Assembly (NCBI GenBank): GCA_003153335.1
Contig: PLYG01000166.1
Location: 3,142 to 8,228 of the forward strand
Reading direction: 5' to 3'
Source: Betaproteobacteria bacterium
GTDB lineage: Bacteria > Pseudomonadota > Gammaproteobacteria > Burkholderiales > Casimicrobiaceae
DNA length: 5,087 nt
The notes beneath the pieces were generated by a model. The model searched no databases. It was not told where the DNA came from and saw only the letters and a program-made list of their open reading frames with translations. Numbering within the stretch: the stretch's first letter is position 1; the number at the start of each line of letters is the position of its first letter. This document shows positions 1-5,087 of this stretch, piece after piece. Position numbers and translations under genes: made by a program.

Positions 1-317
1 GCAGAACTTGGACGGGACACCGTCTGATCGCGCGTTGCAGCGGTACCGCATCGCGATGGCGGGAGTCTGCAAAACCCCACTGGCTGCATTCTAGTCGAAT
101 CGATCGCCGGCCGCAATCGCTAGCATTGTCCAATGGAGTTTGCGTAAATTGAGACCGTGATTCCAACGGGGTTTGGAGTCGCAGGCGAGCAAACCGCGCT
201 CGACTTATGAGGGGCAGTGTGACCAACAATGCGGCAGTGGCACCGATTTTCAAGCGTAACTTGTTCTCGAAAATAATGCGAGCCTGCCCCCTTCGACCTC
301 CCGCAACGGGCCGGAAA
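1..317. other. Non-coding stretch with no assignable gene
   Basis: No open frame here resembles a protein I recognise. A plus-strand frame open from the window edge ends at a TAG at 92-94 and could be the tail of an upstream gene, but its 30 residues are not diagnostic. The only structure I can point to is one copy of a GGCACC-type repeat at 228-250, listed separately. The vapBC promoter begins just to the right. The stretch is best read as intergenic or mobile-element debris upstream of the first toxin-antitoxin operon. Confidence 0.5.
228..250 (+). repeat. GGCACC-type repeat, copy 1
   Basis: The sequence AATGCGGCAGTGGCACCGAT followed by TTT closely matches 4353-4375 (AATGCGGCTGCGGCACCTAT...) and 5022-5041 (TCGGCTGCGGCACCGATTTT). 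All three copies are on the plus strand and lie outside coding sequence. IS21-family elements often have iterated direct repeats of this general kind at their ends, so these may be orphan IS ends, but no istA or istB sequence is visible. The origin is therefore an inference. This copy sits about 110 bases ahead of vapB. Confidence 0.5.
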
Positions 318-324
318 GTGATGC

Positions 325-358
325 TTGACCAGTGATGCGTGATGTATTAGCATCTAAT
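325..358 (+). promoter_or_regulatory. Probable vapBC promoter with overlapping operator
   Basis: A -35-like TTGACC (325-330) is followed after 17 bases by a -10-like TAGCAT (348-353). A perfect inverted repeat, ATTAG-CAT-CTAAT (346-358), overlaps the -10 box. Three direct copies of GTGATG start at 318, 332 and 339 and flank or fill the spacer. Ribbon-helix-helix antitoxins normally repress their own operon by binding such short inverted or direct repeats, so this is the expected operator position. The predicted transcription start (about 360) nearly coincides with the GTG start codon of vapB. Confidence 0.55.
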
Positions 359-360
359 GT

Positions 361-600
361 GTGCGCACCACTCTCGATATCGCCAACGATGTGCTTCAGG
401 CCGCTAAGGAACTTGCTCGTCGCGAGAAAAAAACCACCGGCGAGGTAATTTCCGAGCTCGCGCGAAGCGCATTAACCACCCCACCAACGCGGGCGGCACG
501 GGAACCGAAGGCGATATACGGTTTTCGACCCTTTCCCAAGCGTGGCGGCCTTGTCACCAACGAATTGATCGACAAATTGCGCGAAGACGACGCCTATTGA
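361..600 (+). CDS. vapB: VapB-type ribbon-helix-helix antitoxin
   Basis: This 79-residue protein is the antitoxin of the adjacent VapC. Its N-terminus (MRTTLDIANDVLQAAKELA) is the typical opening of VapB ribbon-helix-helix proteins: a short DNA-binding strand and then helices covering roughly residues 1-40. The basic, proline-rich middle and the C-terminal segment ending ELIDKLREDDAY match the part that normally wraps and blocks the PIN toxin. The start is the GTG at 361, because the MRTTLDI opening is conserved in the family and no other in-frame start exists. No Shine-Dalgarno sequence precedes it, which fits a leaderless message given the promoter position. The gene ends at 600 and its TGA overlaps the vapC ATG. 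It probably autoregulates through the palindrome at 346-358. Length is normal for the family. Confidence 0.9.
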   Translation: MRTTLDIANDVLQAAKELARREKKTTGEVISELARSALTTPPTRAAREPKAIYGFRPFPKRGGLVTNELIDKLREDDAY

Positions 601-1028
601 TGAGCGCTCTCTTAGACGTCAACGTGCTGATTTCACTGTTGGACGCTGATCATTCGCTGCATACACGCGCCACAAAATGGTTCGCCGCCCATGCTCGCAG
701 CGGTTGGGCGTCCTGCCCGATCACGCAGAACGGCTGCATACGCATCATGTCCCATCGGAGCTATCCGAACGCGCTGCCAGTACGCGCGGTTATGGATCGC
801 CTTGCGGAAGCGAGCGCAAGCGCATTCCACGAATTCTGGGCAGATGACATCAGCTTGCTCGATACGAAAATCAGTATCTCCACACGTATCCACGGACCGC
901 GACAGATAACTGATCTCTATCTTTTAGCACTTGCTGTTCGGCACCATGGACAGTTCGTCACATTTGACACGTCGGTTACCATGGATGCAATCAAGGGTGC
1001 GGAAGAGAAACATCGTCTAATCCTCTAG
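600..1028 (+). CDS. vapC: VapC-type PIN-domain ribonuclease toxin
   Basis: This is a 142-residue PIN-domain toxin, expected to cleave RNA (in characterised VapC proteins usually tRNA or rRNA) with Mg2+ when not held by VapB. The PIN acids are visible as D6 in LLDVNVLI, D105 in QITDLYLLALA and D123 in FVTFD. The second canonical acid, usually Glu near residue 42, is replaced by Q43 in the motif CPITQNGCIRI. I recall that motif as characteristic of this VapC subfamily rather than as damage. I chose the ATG at 600, which overlaps the vapB stop as TGATG and implies translational coupling; a TTG at 597 would add one residue. The gene looks full length and intact, ending with TAG at 1026-1028. No clear terminator follows. 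Confidence 0.9.
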   Translation: MSALLDVNVLISLLDADHSLHTRATKWFAAHARSGWASCPITQNGCIRIMSHRSYPNALPVRAVMDRLAEASASAFHEFWADDISLLDTKISISTRIHGPRQITDLYLLALAVRHHGQFVTFDTSVTMDAIKGAEEKHRLIL

Positions 1029-1122
1029 GATCCCAGGGGATAGACCACTTGCCAGGCCAACCTTTCGGCATGTGGCCCGATAGCCGTGAAAGAAATCCGA
1101 AGGGAAGCCAAGTCGCTCCGCA
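1029..1122. other. Unassigned junction sequence
   Basis: These 94 bases separate vapC from the point where the minus-strand fragment loses similarity to its family. The minus-strand frame stays open across it (ending in residues such as GHMPKGWPGKWSIPWDP), but that sequence does not continue the family's usual C-terminus. It may be the tail of another lost gene or plain intergenic DNA. I see no terminal inverted repeat or target duplication here. Confidence 0.4.
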
Positions 1123-1905
1123 CTGCGCGTACAGCGGTGCCAGCATCTGTTCGCTCTTGAACACCAGGTCGGTGGAGTACTCAATCTGCAGGATGCTCCA
1201 GTGGTAGGTCTGCCCGAACACGTCGAGCACCGGGCAGCACAGCCCGGCGTAGCGGTCCAGGTGGCGGTGCAGCAGTTCGGGGTTCAGGCCGTCGGCCAAT
1301 TCCTGTGCTCGCGTCTAGTCGGCGATGCGCACGAAGGCGTTGTCGGCGGTGGCAAAGTCGATCCCGTCGCGCGCCAGCCGGCGGGCCAGCCAACTGTGGC
1401 CGTTGCAATACACCTGCAAGCGGAACGGGCAGTAGGTGGGCACACGCCCGTAGAGCAGCCCCAGCTCCCGATCTATCCAGTAAAAGTAGTAGTGCAGACA
1501 CTTGGCGGTGTCGGGCCGCAGGAAGGTGCGCCCGCTGCCCTTGTCGTGCCAGGACTGGTAGGTCGCGCAGGTCTCCATCGCCGCGATCACATGCACCAGT
1601 CCCGGTGCCGCGCCGCGCGCGGCCAGCACCTTGGCCACCACCTCTTCTTTGCGAAGGTGTGCCTTGGCAATGTGTTCGATCGCGGCCCCGTGCTTCGCGG
1701 CCAGCGCCTGCGCATTCTCGCGGATGCGCTCACGCAACGGCAGCGCGAACTGCGGGTAGTCAAAGACGCGGATGCCGCGCGATCGCAAGAAGCTGGTCAT
1801 GTCATCGGCAAAGCAAGCACCTGGCAACGTGCCAGTGATGACGATGCGGTCGTAGCAAGACAACACGCCGGTCAAGCGGTCCATGTAGCGTTCAGTGAGC
1901 AGCTT
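1123..1905 (-). pseudogene. Decayed fragment of a conserved ~440-residue protein of unknown function
   Basis: Read on the minus strand, this region resembles a widespread bacterial family that I remember as proteins of about 440 residues with no established function, sometimes auto-labelled MarR-like or transposase-like. Recognisable blocks in order are LTGVLSCYDRIVITGTLPG, YPQFALPLRERIRENAQALA, GLVHVIAAMETC, KCLHYYFYWIDRELGL, CPFRLQVYCNGHSWLARRL, then, after a break, LLHRHLDRYAGLCCPVLDVF and TYHWSILQIEYSTDLVF. The break is an in-frame TAG (1315-1317) between ...NAFVRIAD and TRAQELADGL; both sides are in the same frame, so it is a nonsense change (for example from TGG or CAG), not a frameshift. 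Similarity stops after LAPLYAQ at 1123, so about 170 C-terminal residues are missing. The N-terminal edge runs into transposase sequence near 1895-1910, so the native start is probably lost. The family assignment is from memory. Confidence 0.7.
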
Positions 1906-2398
1906 GTGCGATGCGCGCAGTGTCAGCAAAGGTGATCTGCTACAACTTTATTGCTGACGCTGGCAGGTCGAACTGGATTTTCACGCGATCAAAGCGGTGA
2001 TGCAGATGGAAGTTTTACGCTGCAAGACACCGGCCATGGTAGTCAAAGAGATGGCGGCGTATTTGCTCGCCTACAATTTGGTGCGCGCGGTGATGGCGCG
2101 GGCGGCTCAGCTACGTGCGGTGCTCCCGCGGCAGCTCAGTTTCAAGGCGGCTTTGCAGCAACTGCGAGGATTTGAACAAAATCTGCGCCATCACGTGCGT
2201 GCCAAACTGGACCGCTGCCAAGACTTGCTACTAGAAGACATTGCGCAAATGAAATTGCCGCACCGTCCTAATCGCGTTGAACTCCGCAACCTCAAACGAC
2301 GGCCGAGAAATTACCCGCTAATGACCAAACCCAGAGCAGTGTTGCGAGCAGCACTTCGATCAAAACGCGACTATTTGGCCGCTCAGGCTCGTGCTTAA
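1904..2398 (+). pseudogene. C-terminal remnant of an IS4-family transposase
   Basis: The plus-strand frame reads LCDARSVSKGDLLQLYC, a TGA stop at 1955-1957, then RWQVELDFHAIKAVMQMEVL and on without interruption to TAA at 2396-2398. This is the C-terminal third of a DDE transposase of the IS4 family. The family's YREK signature (Y-2-R-3-E-6-K) is present: Tyr at 1949-1951, Arg at 1958-1960, the catalytic Glu at 1970-1972 and Lys at 1991-1993. The in-frame TGA falls between Tyr and Arg and most simply comes from a CGA arginine codon. The intact tail continues through AMVVKEMAAYLLAYNLVRAVMARAA to the usual basic end (RPRNYPLMTKPRA). The first two catalytic aspartates and roughly two thirds of the protein are absent, so it cannot act. 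The left boundary is approximate because it abuts the antisense fragment. Confidence 0.85.
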
Positions 2399-2402
2399 GG
2401 TA

Positions 2403-2410
2403 GTGCCATT
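2403..2410 (+). promoter_or_regulatory. Probable intron-binding site IBS1 in the 5' exon
   Basis: GTGCCATT, just after the transposase stop codon, can pair over all eight bases (one G-U wobble) with AGTGGCAC at 2655-2662 inside the intron. That is the region where exon-binding site 1 of a group II intron is expected, about 245 bases from the 5' end. This pairing places the 5' exon end at 2410. The sequence would belong to the right end of the IS4-type element. Confidence 0.45.
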
Positions 2411-2909
2411 GGAGCCTGGCCGTACGCAGTAACAGCAGTAAGTCTAGCGGGTTGAAGTCCCGTCTGGGGAGTTGTCCGTACGCCCCGGTAGCATGAGGAA
2501 GCGGCGTCGTGGCAACACGAGGTCGTGAGTTTCCAAACAGCAAGAGGGCAGGCCGCAACGCAAGTGAATCTATGAGTAGCCTCGTAAACGAAGTGGAGAA
2601 GCCGACCCTGTGGCCAAAAGGGGAAGGCCGTTGGAAGGGTGCTGAAATAACGGAAGTGGCACTCATCGACTCCCGGGGTAGTAGGGGCGGCATGTTCTCG
2701 AAGACTTATTGCCCAGTGCTGGAGACCCGTCTGCGGGGGTGGGGAGACCACCGCTCGCTGCGTATAAGGCAACGAAAGCGCAGCGACCGCCGACGGGAGT
2801 CGGAGGGGTCCATAGTACCGTTTGAGTTCGCGGGACAACATAACCCCGGACGAGGGAAGGGACCCTGCTTTGTTCGTGCAACCGACGAGCGGAGGATCAG
2901 GGGATTGCC

Positions 2910-4247
2910 ATGTTGCTAACCACCCCGAATACGATCAGGACGCTACAGAGGAAGCTGTATGCCAAGGCCAAGCAAGAACCAGCCTATCGTTTTTACGCGC
3001 TCTACGACAAGATCAGCCGAGCGGAGGTACTCGCCCACGCTTGGCGGCTTGTCCGTGCCAACCGAGGCAATCCCGGAGTTGATGGGGTCAGTTTCGAAGC
3101 CATAGAGAGTGGGGAGGGGATAGAAACGTTTCTGCGGGGACTGGCCCAAGACCTGAAAGACAAAACCTACCGAGCCCAACCGGTGCGGCGCGTCATGATA
3201 CTCAAAGAGGACGGCAGTCTGCGCCCGCTGGGGATACCGACGATCCGAGACCGGGTAGCGCAAATGGCGGTCAAGCTCATCATCGAACCGATCTTCGAAG
3301 CCGACTTCTGTGATCACTCATACGGATTCCGGCCCAAGCGATCGGCCCACGATGCGGTGGACGACATCACCAATGCGCTGTGGGCCGGCTACACCCAAGT
3401 CATCGACGCCGACCTGTCGAAGTACTTTGACAGCATTCCGCACGCCAAGCTGCTGGCGGTGGTGGCCGAGCGCATTGTCGATGGGGGGATCCTGCACCTC
3501 ATCAAGCAATGGCTCAAAGCTCCTGTCACCGGTGAGGACGACGCAGGAGTGAAGAGAACAGTGGGTGGCGGGAAAGCCAATCGTCAAGGCACGCCGCAAG
3601 GCGGCGTGATCTCACCGTTGCTGGCCAACTGCTACCTGCATATTCTGGATCGGATATGGCAACGGCAGCACCTCAATGGCAAGCTGCAAGCGCACCTCGT
3701 GCGCTACGCGGACGACTTTGTCGTGATGTGCCGAAAGGATGTAGAGGAACCGCTGAAGGTGGTGCGTCATGTCCTGGAACGCCTGGGACTCAGCCTGAAC
3801 GAGGCCAAGACGCAGGTCGTGGACGCTACCGCAGCACGTTTCAATTTCTTGGGGTTTGCGATTCAGATGAGTCGAGGGGCAAGCACTGGAAAGCCACACC
3901 CGAATGTGCGACCGGCGGACAAATCGCTGAAGAAGATCAAGGCGAAGCTGACGGCACTGACGGGGCGGGAACTGACCGCCATCCCCTTGCGTGACATAGT
4001 GGGCAATGTGAACCGCAGCCTGCATGGTTGGGTAAACTACTTCCACTATCGGAACTCCAGTCTGGCGATGAGCAAGGTCAGAAACCATGCGGAAGACCGG
4101 TTGCGAACGCACTTGATGAAGCGCCACAAAGTGAAGGACAGAGGAGCCGGCCTGGGTCGGTTTCCGAGTCGTGATCTGTATGGGCGTTACGGGCTATACA
4201 AAGTTCCCACAGTTGCGGGCTGGCGCTCGGCGCATGCCTCGGCATGA
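2910..4247 (+). CDS. ltrA: Group II intron-encoded reverse transcriptase/maturase
   Basis: This 445-residue protein promotes intron splicing by binding the unspliced RNA, and retrohoming or retrotransposition by reverse transcription. The RT blocks are all present in order: NRGNPGVDGVSFEAIE (about 51-66), RPLGIPTIRDRVAQ (105-118), YGFRPKRSAHDAV (138-150), DADLSKYFD with metal-binding Asp168 (166-174), GTPQGGVISPLLAN (227-240), YADD with Asp268/269 (266-269), LGLSLNEAKTQVV (292-304) and FNFLGF (311-316). The maturase (X) domain follows, with NRSLHGWVNYFHYRN at 368-382. The protein ends at LYGRYGLYKVPTVAGWRSAHASA with no HNH endonuclease domain, so mobility would use nicks or replication forks rather than its own second-strand cut. 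The ATG at 2910 is preceded by GGAGG (2891-2895) and AGGGG (2899-2903). No frameshift or stop is present. It is the only intact mobile-element gene in the window. Confidence 0.95.
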   Translation: MLLTTPNTIRTLQRKLYAKAKQEPAYRFYALYDKISRAEVLAHAWRLVRANRGNPGVDGVSFEAIESGEGIETFLRGLAQDLKDKTYRAQPVRRVMILKEDGSLRPLGIPTIRDRVAQMAVKLIIEPIFEADFCDHSYGFRPKRSAHDAVDDITNALWAGYTQVIDADLSKYFDSIPHAKLLAVVAERIVDGGILHLIKQWLKAPVTGEDDAGVKRTVGGGKANRQGTPQGGVISPLLANCYLHILDRIWQRQHLNGKLQAHLVRYADDFVVMCRKDVEEPLKVVRHVLERLGLSLNEAKTQVVDATAARFNFLGFAIQMSRGASTGKPHPNVRPADKSLKKIKAKLTALTGRELTAIPLRDIVGNVNRSLHGWVNYFHYRNSSLAMSKVRNHAEDRLRTHLMKRHKVKDRGAGLGRFPSRDLYGRYGLYKVPTVAGWRSAHASA

Positions 4248-4258
4248 AGAGCATCGGA

Positions 4259-4330
4259 AAGCCGTGTGCGGGAAAATCGCATGCACGGTTTGATGAGGGA
4301 GGGCAGGCGAGAGCCTGTCCTCTACTCTAC
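4259..4330 (+). ncRNA. Group II intron domains V and VI
   Basis: Domain V: the AGC triad at 4260-4262 pairs with GTT at 4288-4290; a continuous lower stem (4260-4267 with 4283-4290) is followed by a two-base bulge (4281-4282), an upper stem (4268-4271 with 4277-4280) and a GAAAA loop. Domain VI: GGGCAGGC (4301-4308) pairs with GCCTGTCC (4313-4320) around a GAGA loop, extended by 4295-4300 pairing with 4321-4327. A single A (4324) is left bulged, seven bases from the 3' end, which is the standard branch-point position. This fixes the 3' splice site after C4330 and gives a 3' exon starting CCCTTTTTGC. Confidence 0.85.
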
Positions 4331-4352
4331 CCTTTTTGCTTAGTGAGAAAAC

Positions 4353-4376
4353 AATGCGGCTGCGGCACCTATTTCC
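4353..4376 (+). repeat. GGCACC-type repeat, copy 2
   Basis: AATGCGGCTGCGGCACCTAT followed by TTCC matches copy 1 at 228-250 and copy 3 near 5022-5041. It lies in the intron's 3' exon, about 95 bases ahead of the ParD-like gene. It may be a left-over IS21-type end or a repeat native to this genome; the sequence does not decide which. Confidence 0.5.
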
Positions 4377-4406
4377 GATTCGGAAAGGCCGTCACGTCGC
4401 CACGAT

Positions 4407-4449
4407 TTGGCTTCCTTCCGGTGGTTTGCTACAATTCGCTACGAATGTA
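4407..4449 (+). promoter_or_regulatory. Promoter and probable operator of the second toxin-antitoxin operon
   Basis: TTGGCT (4407-4412) and TACAAT (4430-4435) form a sigma-70-type promoter with a 17-base spacer. An imperfect palindrome overlaps the -10 box: ATTCG (4434-4438) and CGAAT (4442-4446) around CTA, extended by TAC (4430-4432) and GTA (4447-4449) with one extra A on the left. This is the expected place for autorepression by the antitoxin. Transcription would start near 4442, leaving a leader of roughly 28 bases that contains GGAG (4457-4460). Confidence 0.6.
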
Positions 4450-4469
4450 ACTAATCGGAGAAATAGTTC

Positions 4470-4697
4470 ATGAGCATGCCGGTTCGCATTGATGATCAAC
4501 TGTACGAGCAGGCGAAGGCCGCTTCAAAGGGTGAATGTCGCACCATTGCAGGTCAACTTGAATTCTGGGCCAAGGTGGGCAAGGCGGCACTCGATAATCC
4601 CGACCTGCCGATTGAGTTCGTCAGGGAATTGCTGATCGCGCGGGCGGAGGATCGCAAGCACCTCACCCAATTCAAGCCCAGGCAGTTCCGTGCCTGA
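4470..4697 (+). CDS. ParD-like antitoxin
   Basis: This 75-residue protein matches the ParD-like antitoxin family: MPVRIDDQLYEQAKAASKGE followed by CRTIAGQLEFWAKVGKAAL and DNPDLPIEFVRELLIARAED. The first 40 or so residues form a ribbon-helix-helix DNA-binding unit, and the C-terminal part should bind the toxin. The ATG at 4470 follows GGAG (4457-4460) at a suitable distance; a second ATG at 4476 would shorten it by two residues and is also possible. Its end overlaps the toxin gene by eight bases, so the two are translated together. It probably represses its own promoter at 4407-4449. Length and sequence look complete. Confidence 0.88.
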   Translation: MSMPVRIDDQLYEQAKAASKGECRTIAGQLEFWAKVGKAALDNPDLPIEFVRELLIARAEDRKHLTQFKPRQFRA

Positions 4698-4965
4698 AAT
4701 TCGCGTCCGGCAGACCAACGGATTTTTGCGTGCGTACAAGAAACTGAACAACAATCAGAAAGACGCGGTCGACCAGGCTGTTGCCGATATTGTCCGCGAT
4801 CCAGCTATCGGGGAAGCAAAGAAAGGTGATCTTTCCGGCGTTTACGTATATAAGTTCGCTTGCGTGAAGCAGTTGTTCCTGTTGGCCTACGAATACCATC
4901 CTGCGTCTCGACTGTTGCTGTTGGTGGGTACGCACGAGAATTTCTACCGCAACCTTAAACGCTGA
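4690..4965 (+). CDS. RelE/ParE-family toxin
   Basis: This 91-residue basic protein belongs to the RelE/ParE toxin fold. It begins with a strand (PEIRVRQ), has two helices (GFLRAYKKLNNNQKDAVDQA and VADIVRDP), then the central sheet with GDLSGVYVYKF and QLFLLAYEY, and ends in the common GTHENFYRNLKR tail. Whether it cleaves mRNA on the ribosome (RelE-like) or poisons gyrase (ParE-like) cannot be settled from sequence. The start is the GTG at 4690, the only start compatible with the family N-terminus, overlapping the antitoxin's TGA. The weak ribosome-binding site and overlap suggest translational coupling, keeping toxin output tied to antitoxin. It appears intact. Confidence 0.88.
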   Translation: MPEIRVRQTNGFLRAYKKLNNNQKDAVDQAVADIVRDPAIGEAKKGDLSGVYVYKFACVKQLFLLAYEYHPASRLLLLVGTHENFYRNLKR

Positions 4966-5014
4966 CGTCCCATTCTAAGTAGTACGCCACGGCCCTCCGA
5001 GTAGCCTAAAGTAA

Positions 5015-5023
5015 GTGCCATTC
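5015..5023 (+). other. Possible unoccupied group II intron target
   Basis: GTGCCATT at 5015-5022, followed by C5023, repeats the proposed IBS1 (2403-2410) and the first 3' exon base C4331. The match extends leftward: AAAGTAAGTGCCATT (5008-5022) against AAGGTAGTGCCATT (2397-2410). This could be a second IS end of the same type without an intron. Confidence 0.35.
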
Positions 5024-5061
5024 GGCTGCGGCACCGATTTTGCCCGGCACCTATTTTCCCA
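5022..5061 (+). repeat. GGCACC-type repeat, copy 3, with a second half-copy
   Basis: TCGGCTGCGGCACCGATTTT (5022-5041) matches copies 1 and 2. A shorter related unit, CCGGCACCTATTTTCCCA (5044-5061), follows directly and most resembles copy 2. Tandem, slightly diverged units near an element end would fit an IS21-type terminus entering from the right, but the window stops before any gene that could confirm this. Confidence 0.45.
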
Positions 5062-5087
5062 CTCGACTTTTCAGTGGGCGGTCCGGG

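Larger units (their letters stand above)
2411..4330 (+). ncRNA. Group II intron (ribozyme plus maturase gene)
   Basis: A self-splicing retroelement of about 1920 bases. The 3' end is well supported: domain V at 4259-4291 and domain VI at 4292-4330, ending CTCTAC, with the maturase ORF in the domain IV position just upstream. About 500 bases of structured, non-protein-like sequence (2411-2909) precede the ORF, as expected for domains I-III. The 5' boundary is less certain. Pairing of 2655-2662 with 2403-2410 favours a start at G2411 (GGAGCC...), which departs from the usual GUGYG. The alternative start is G2403 (GTGCC), nearer the consensus but without an obvious EBS1 partner. It is inserted in the plus orientation immediately downstream of the IS4 transposase remnant. 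Domain V keeps its catalytic AGC, so the ribozyme may still be active. Confidence 0.8.

Noticed and set aside
2..94. Possible C-terminal tail of an upstream gene (30 residues ending in TAG)
   Set aside because: Too short and unrecognised; a frame open over 90 bases at a window edge is not evidence enough.
120..353. Minus-strand open frame of 77 codons
   Set aside because: No recognisable family, no ribosome-binding site, and it overlaps the repeat and the vapBC promoter.
1026..1045. Possible terminator after vapC (ATCCC / GGGAT)
   Set aside because: The centre leaves only two bases for a loop and no U-run follows.
1201..1935. Long plus-strand open frame (244 codons) opposite the conserved-family fragment
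   Set aside because: Its composition (runs of V, Q, R, G) is that of an antisense shadow of a GC-rich gene; the minus strand carries the recognisable protein blocks.
1922..1958. Perfect 8-base inverted repeat GTCAGCAA / TTGCTGAC with a 21-base loop
   Set aside because: Both arms fall within the IS4 transposase reading frame (VSK...YC stop), so it is most simply coincidental rather than an element end or terminator.
2447..2463. tRNA T-arm-like hairpin (GCGGGTTGAAGTCCCGT)
   Set aside because: No acceptor, D or anticodon arms surround it; it fits as a stem-loop of intron domain I.
2509..2919. Plus-strand open frame of 136 codons before the maturase
   Set aside because: It lies in the intron's structured domains I-III and its translation resembles no protein; similar open frames occur there on the minus strand.
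4244..4450. Small open frame after the maturase
   Set aside because: It runs through intron domains V and VI and across the 3' splice site, so it is not a gene.

Overview
The window looks like a stretch of accessory DNA from a proteobacterium, probably a beta- or gammaproteobacterium. That guess rests on the moderately high GC content and on the protein types present (a VapBC pair, a ParD-like/RelE-ParE pair, IS4-type transposase debris, and a group II intron maturase of a kind common in Proteobacteria). No housekeeping gene is present to fix the taxonomy.

Layout from left to right. Positions 1-360 hold no gene I can defend, but contain one copy of a GGCACC-type repeat and, at the right edge, the promoter/operator of the first operon. 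Positions 361-1028 encode an intact VapB antitoxin/VapC PIN-toxin operon with overlapping stop and start codons. Positions 1029-1122 are unassigned. From about 1123 to 1905, on the minus strand, lies a decayed fragment of a conserved protein family of unknown function, with an in-frame amber codon and a missing C-terminus. From about 1904 to 2398 on the plus strand is the C-terminal third of an IS4-family transposase, with an in-frame TGA inside its YREK signature. Just past the transposase stop codon a group II intron (about 2411-4330) is inserted, carrying an intact 445-residue reverse transcriptase/maturase without an HNH domain. Its domains V and VI can be drawn, including the bulged branch-point A. 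Positions 4331-4469 contain a second repeat copy and a good promoter with an overlapping palindrome. Positions 4470-4965 encode a ParD-like antitoxin and a RelE/ParE toxin with an 8-base overlap. Positions 4966-5087 contain the third repeat copy and a sequence that resembles an unoccupied intron target.

The two toxin-antitoxin operons are the only intact cellular genes. They bracket mobile-element wreckage, and the only intact mobile gene is the intron maturase. The likely history is an IS4-type element next to (or broken by) an unknown gene, decay of both, and later insertion of the intron into the IS terminus. I see no clearly new system. The points most worth checking are the intron's target pairing (with an apparent empty target 2.6 kb away), the recurring repeat ahead of both toxin-antitoxin operons, and the promoter-overlapping palindromes with a probably leaderless vapB message.
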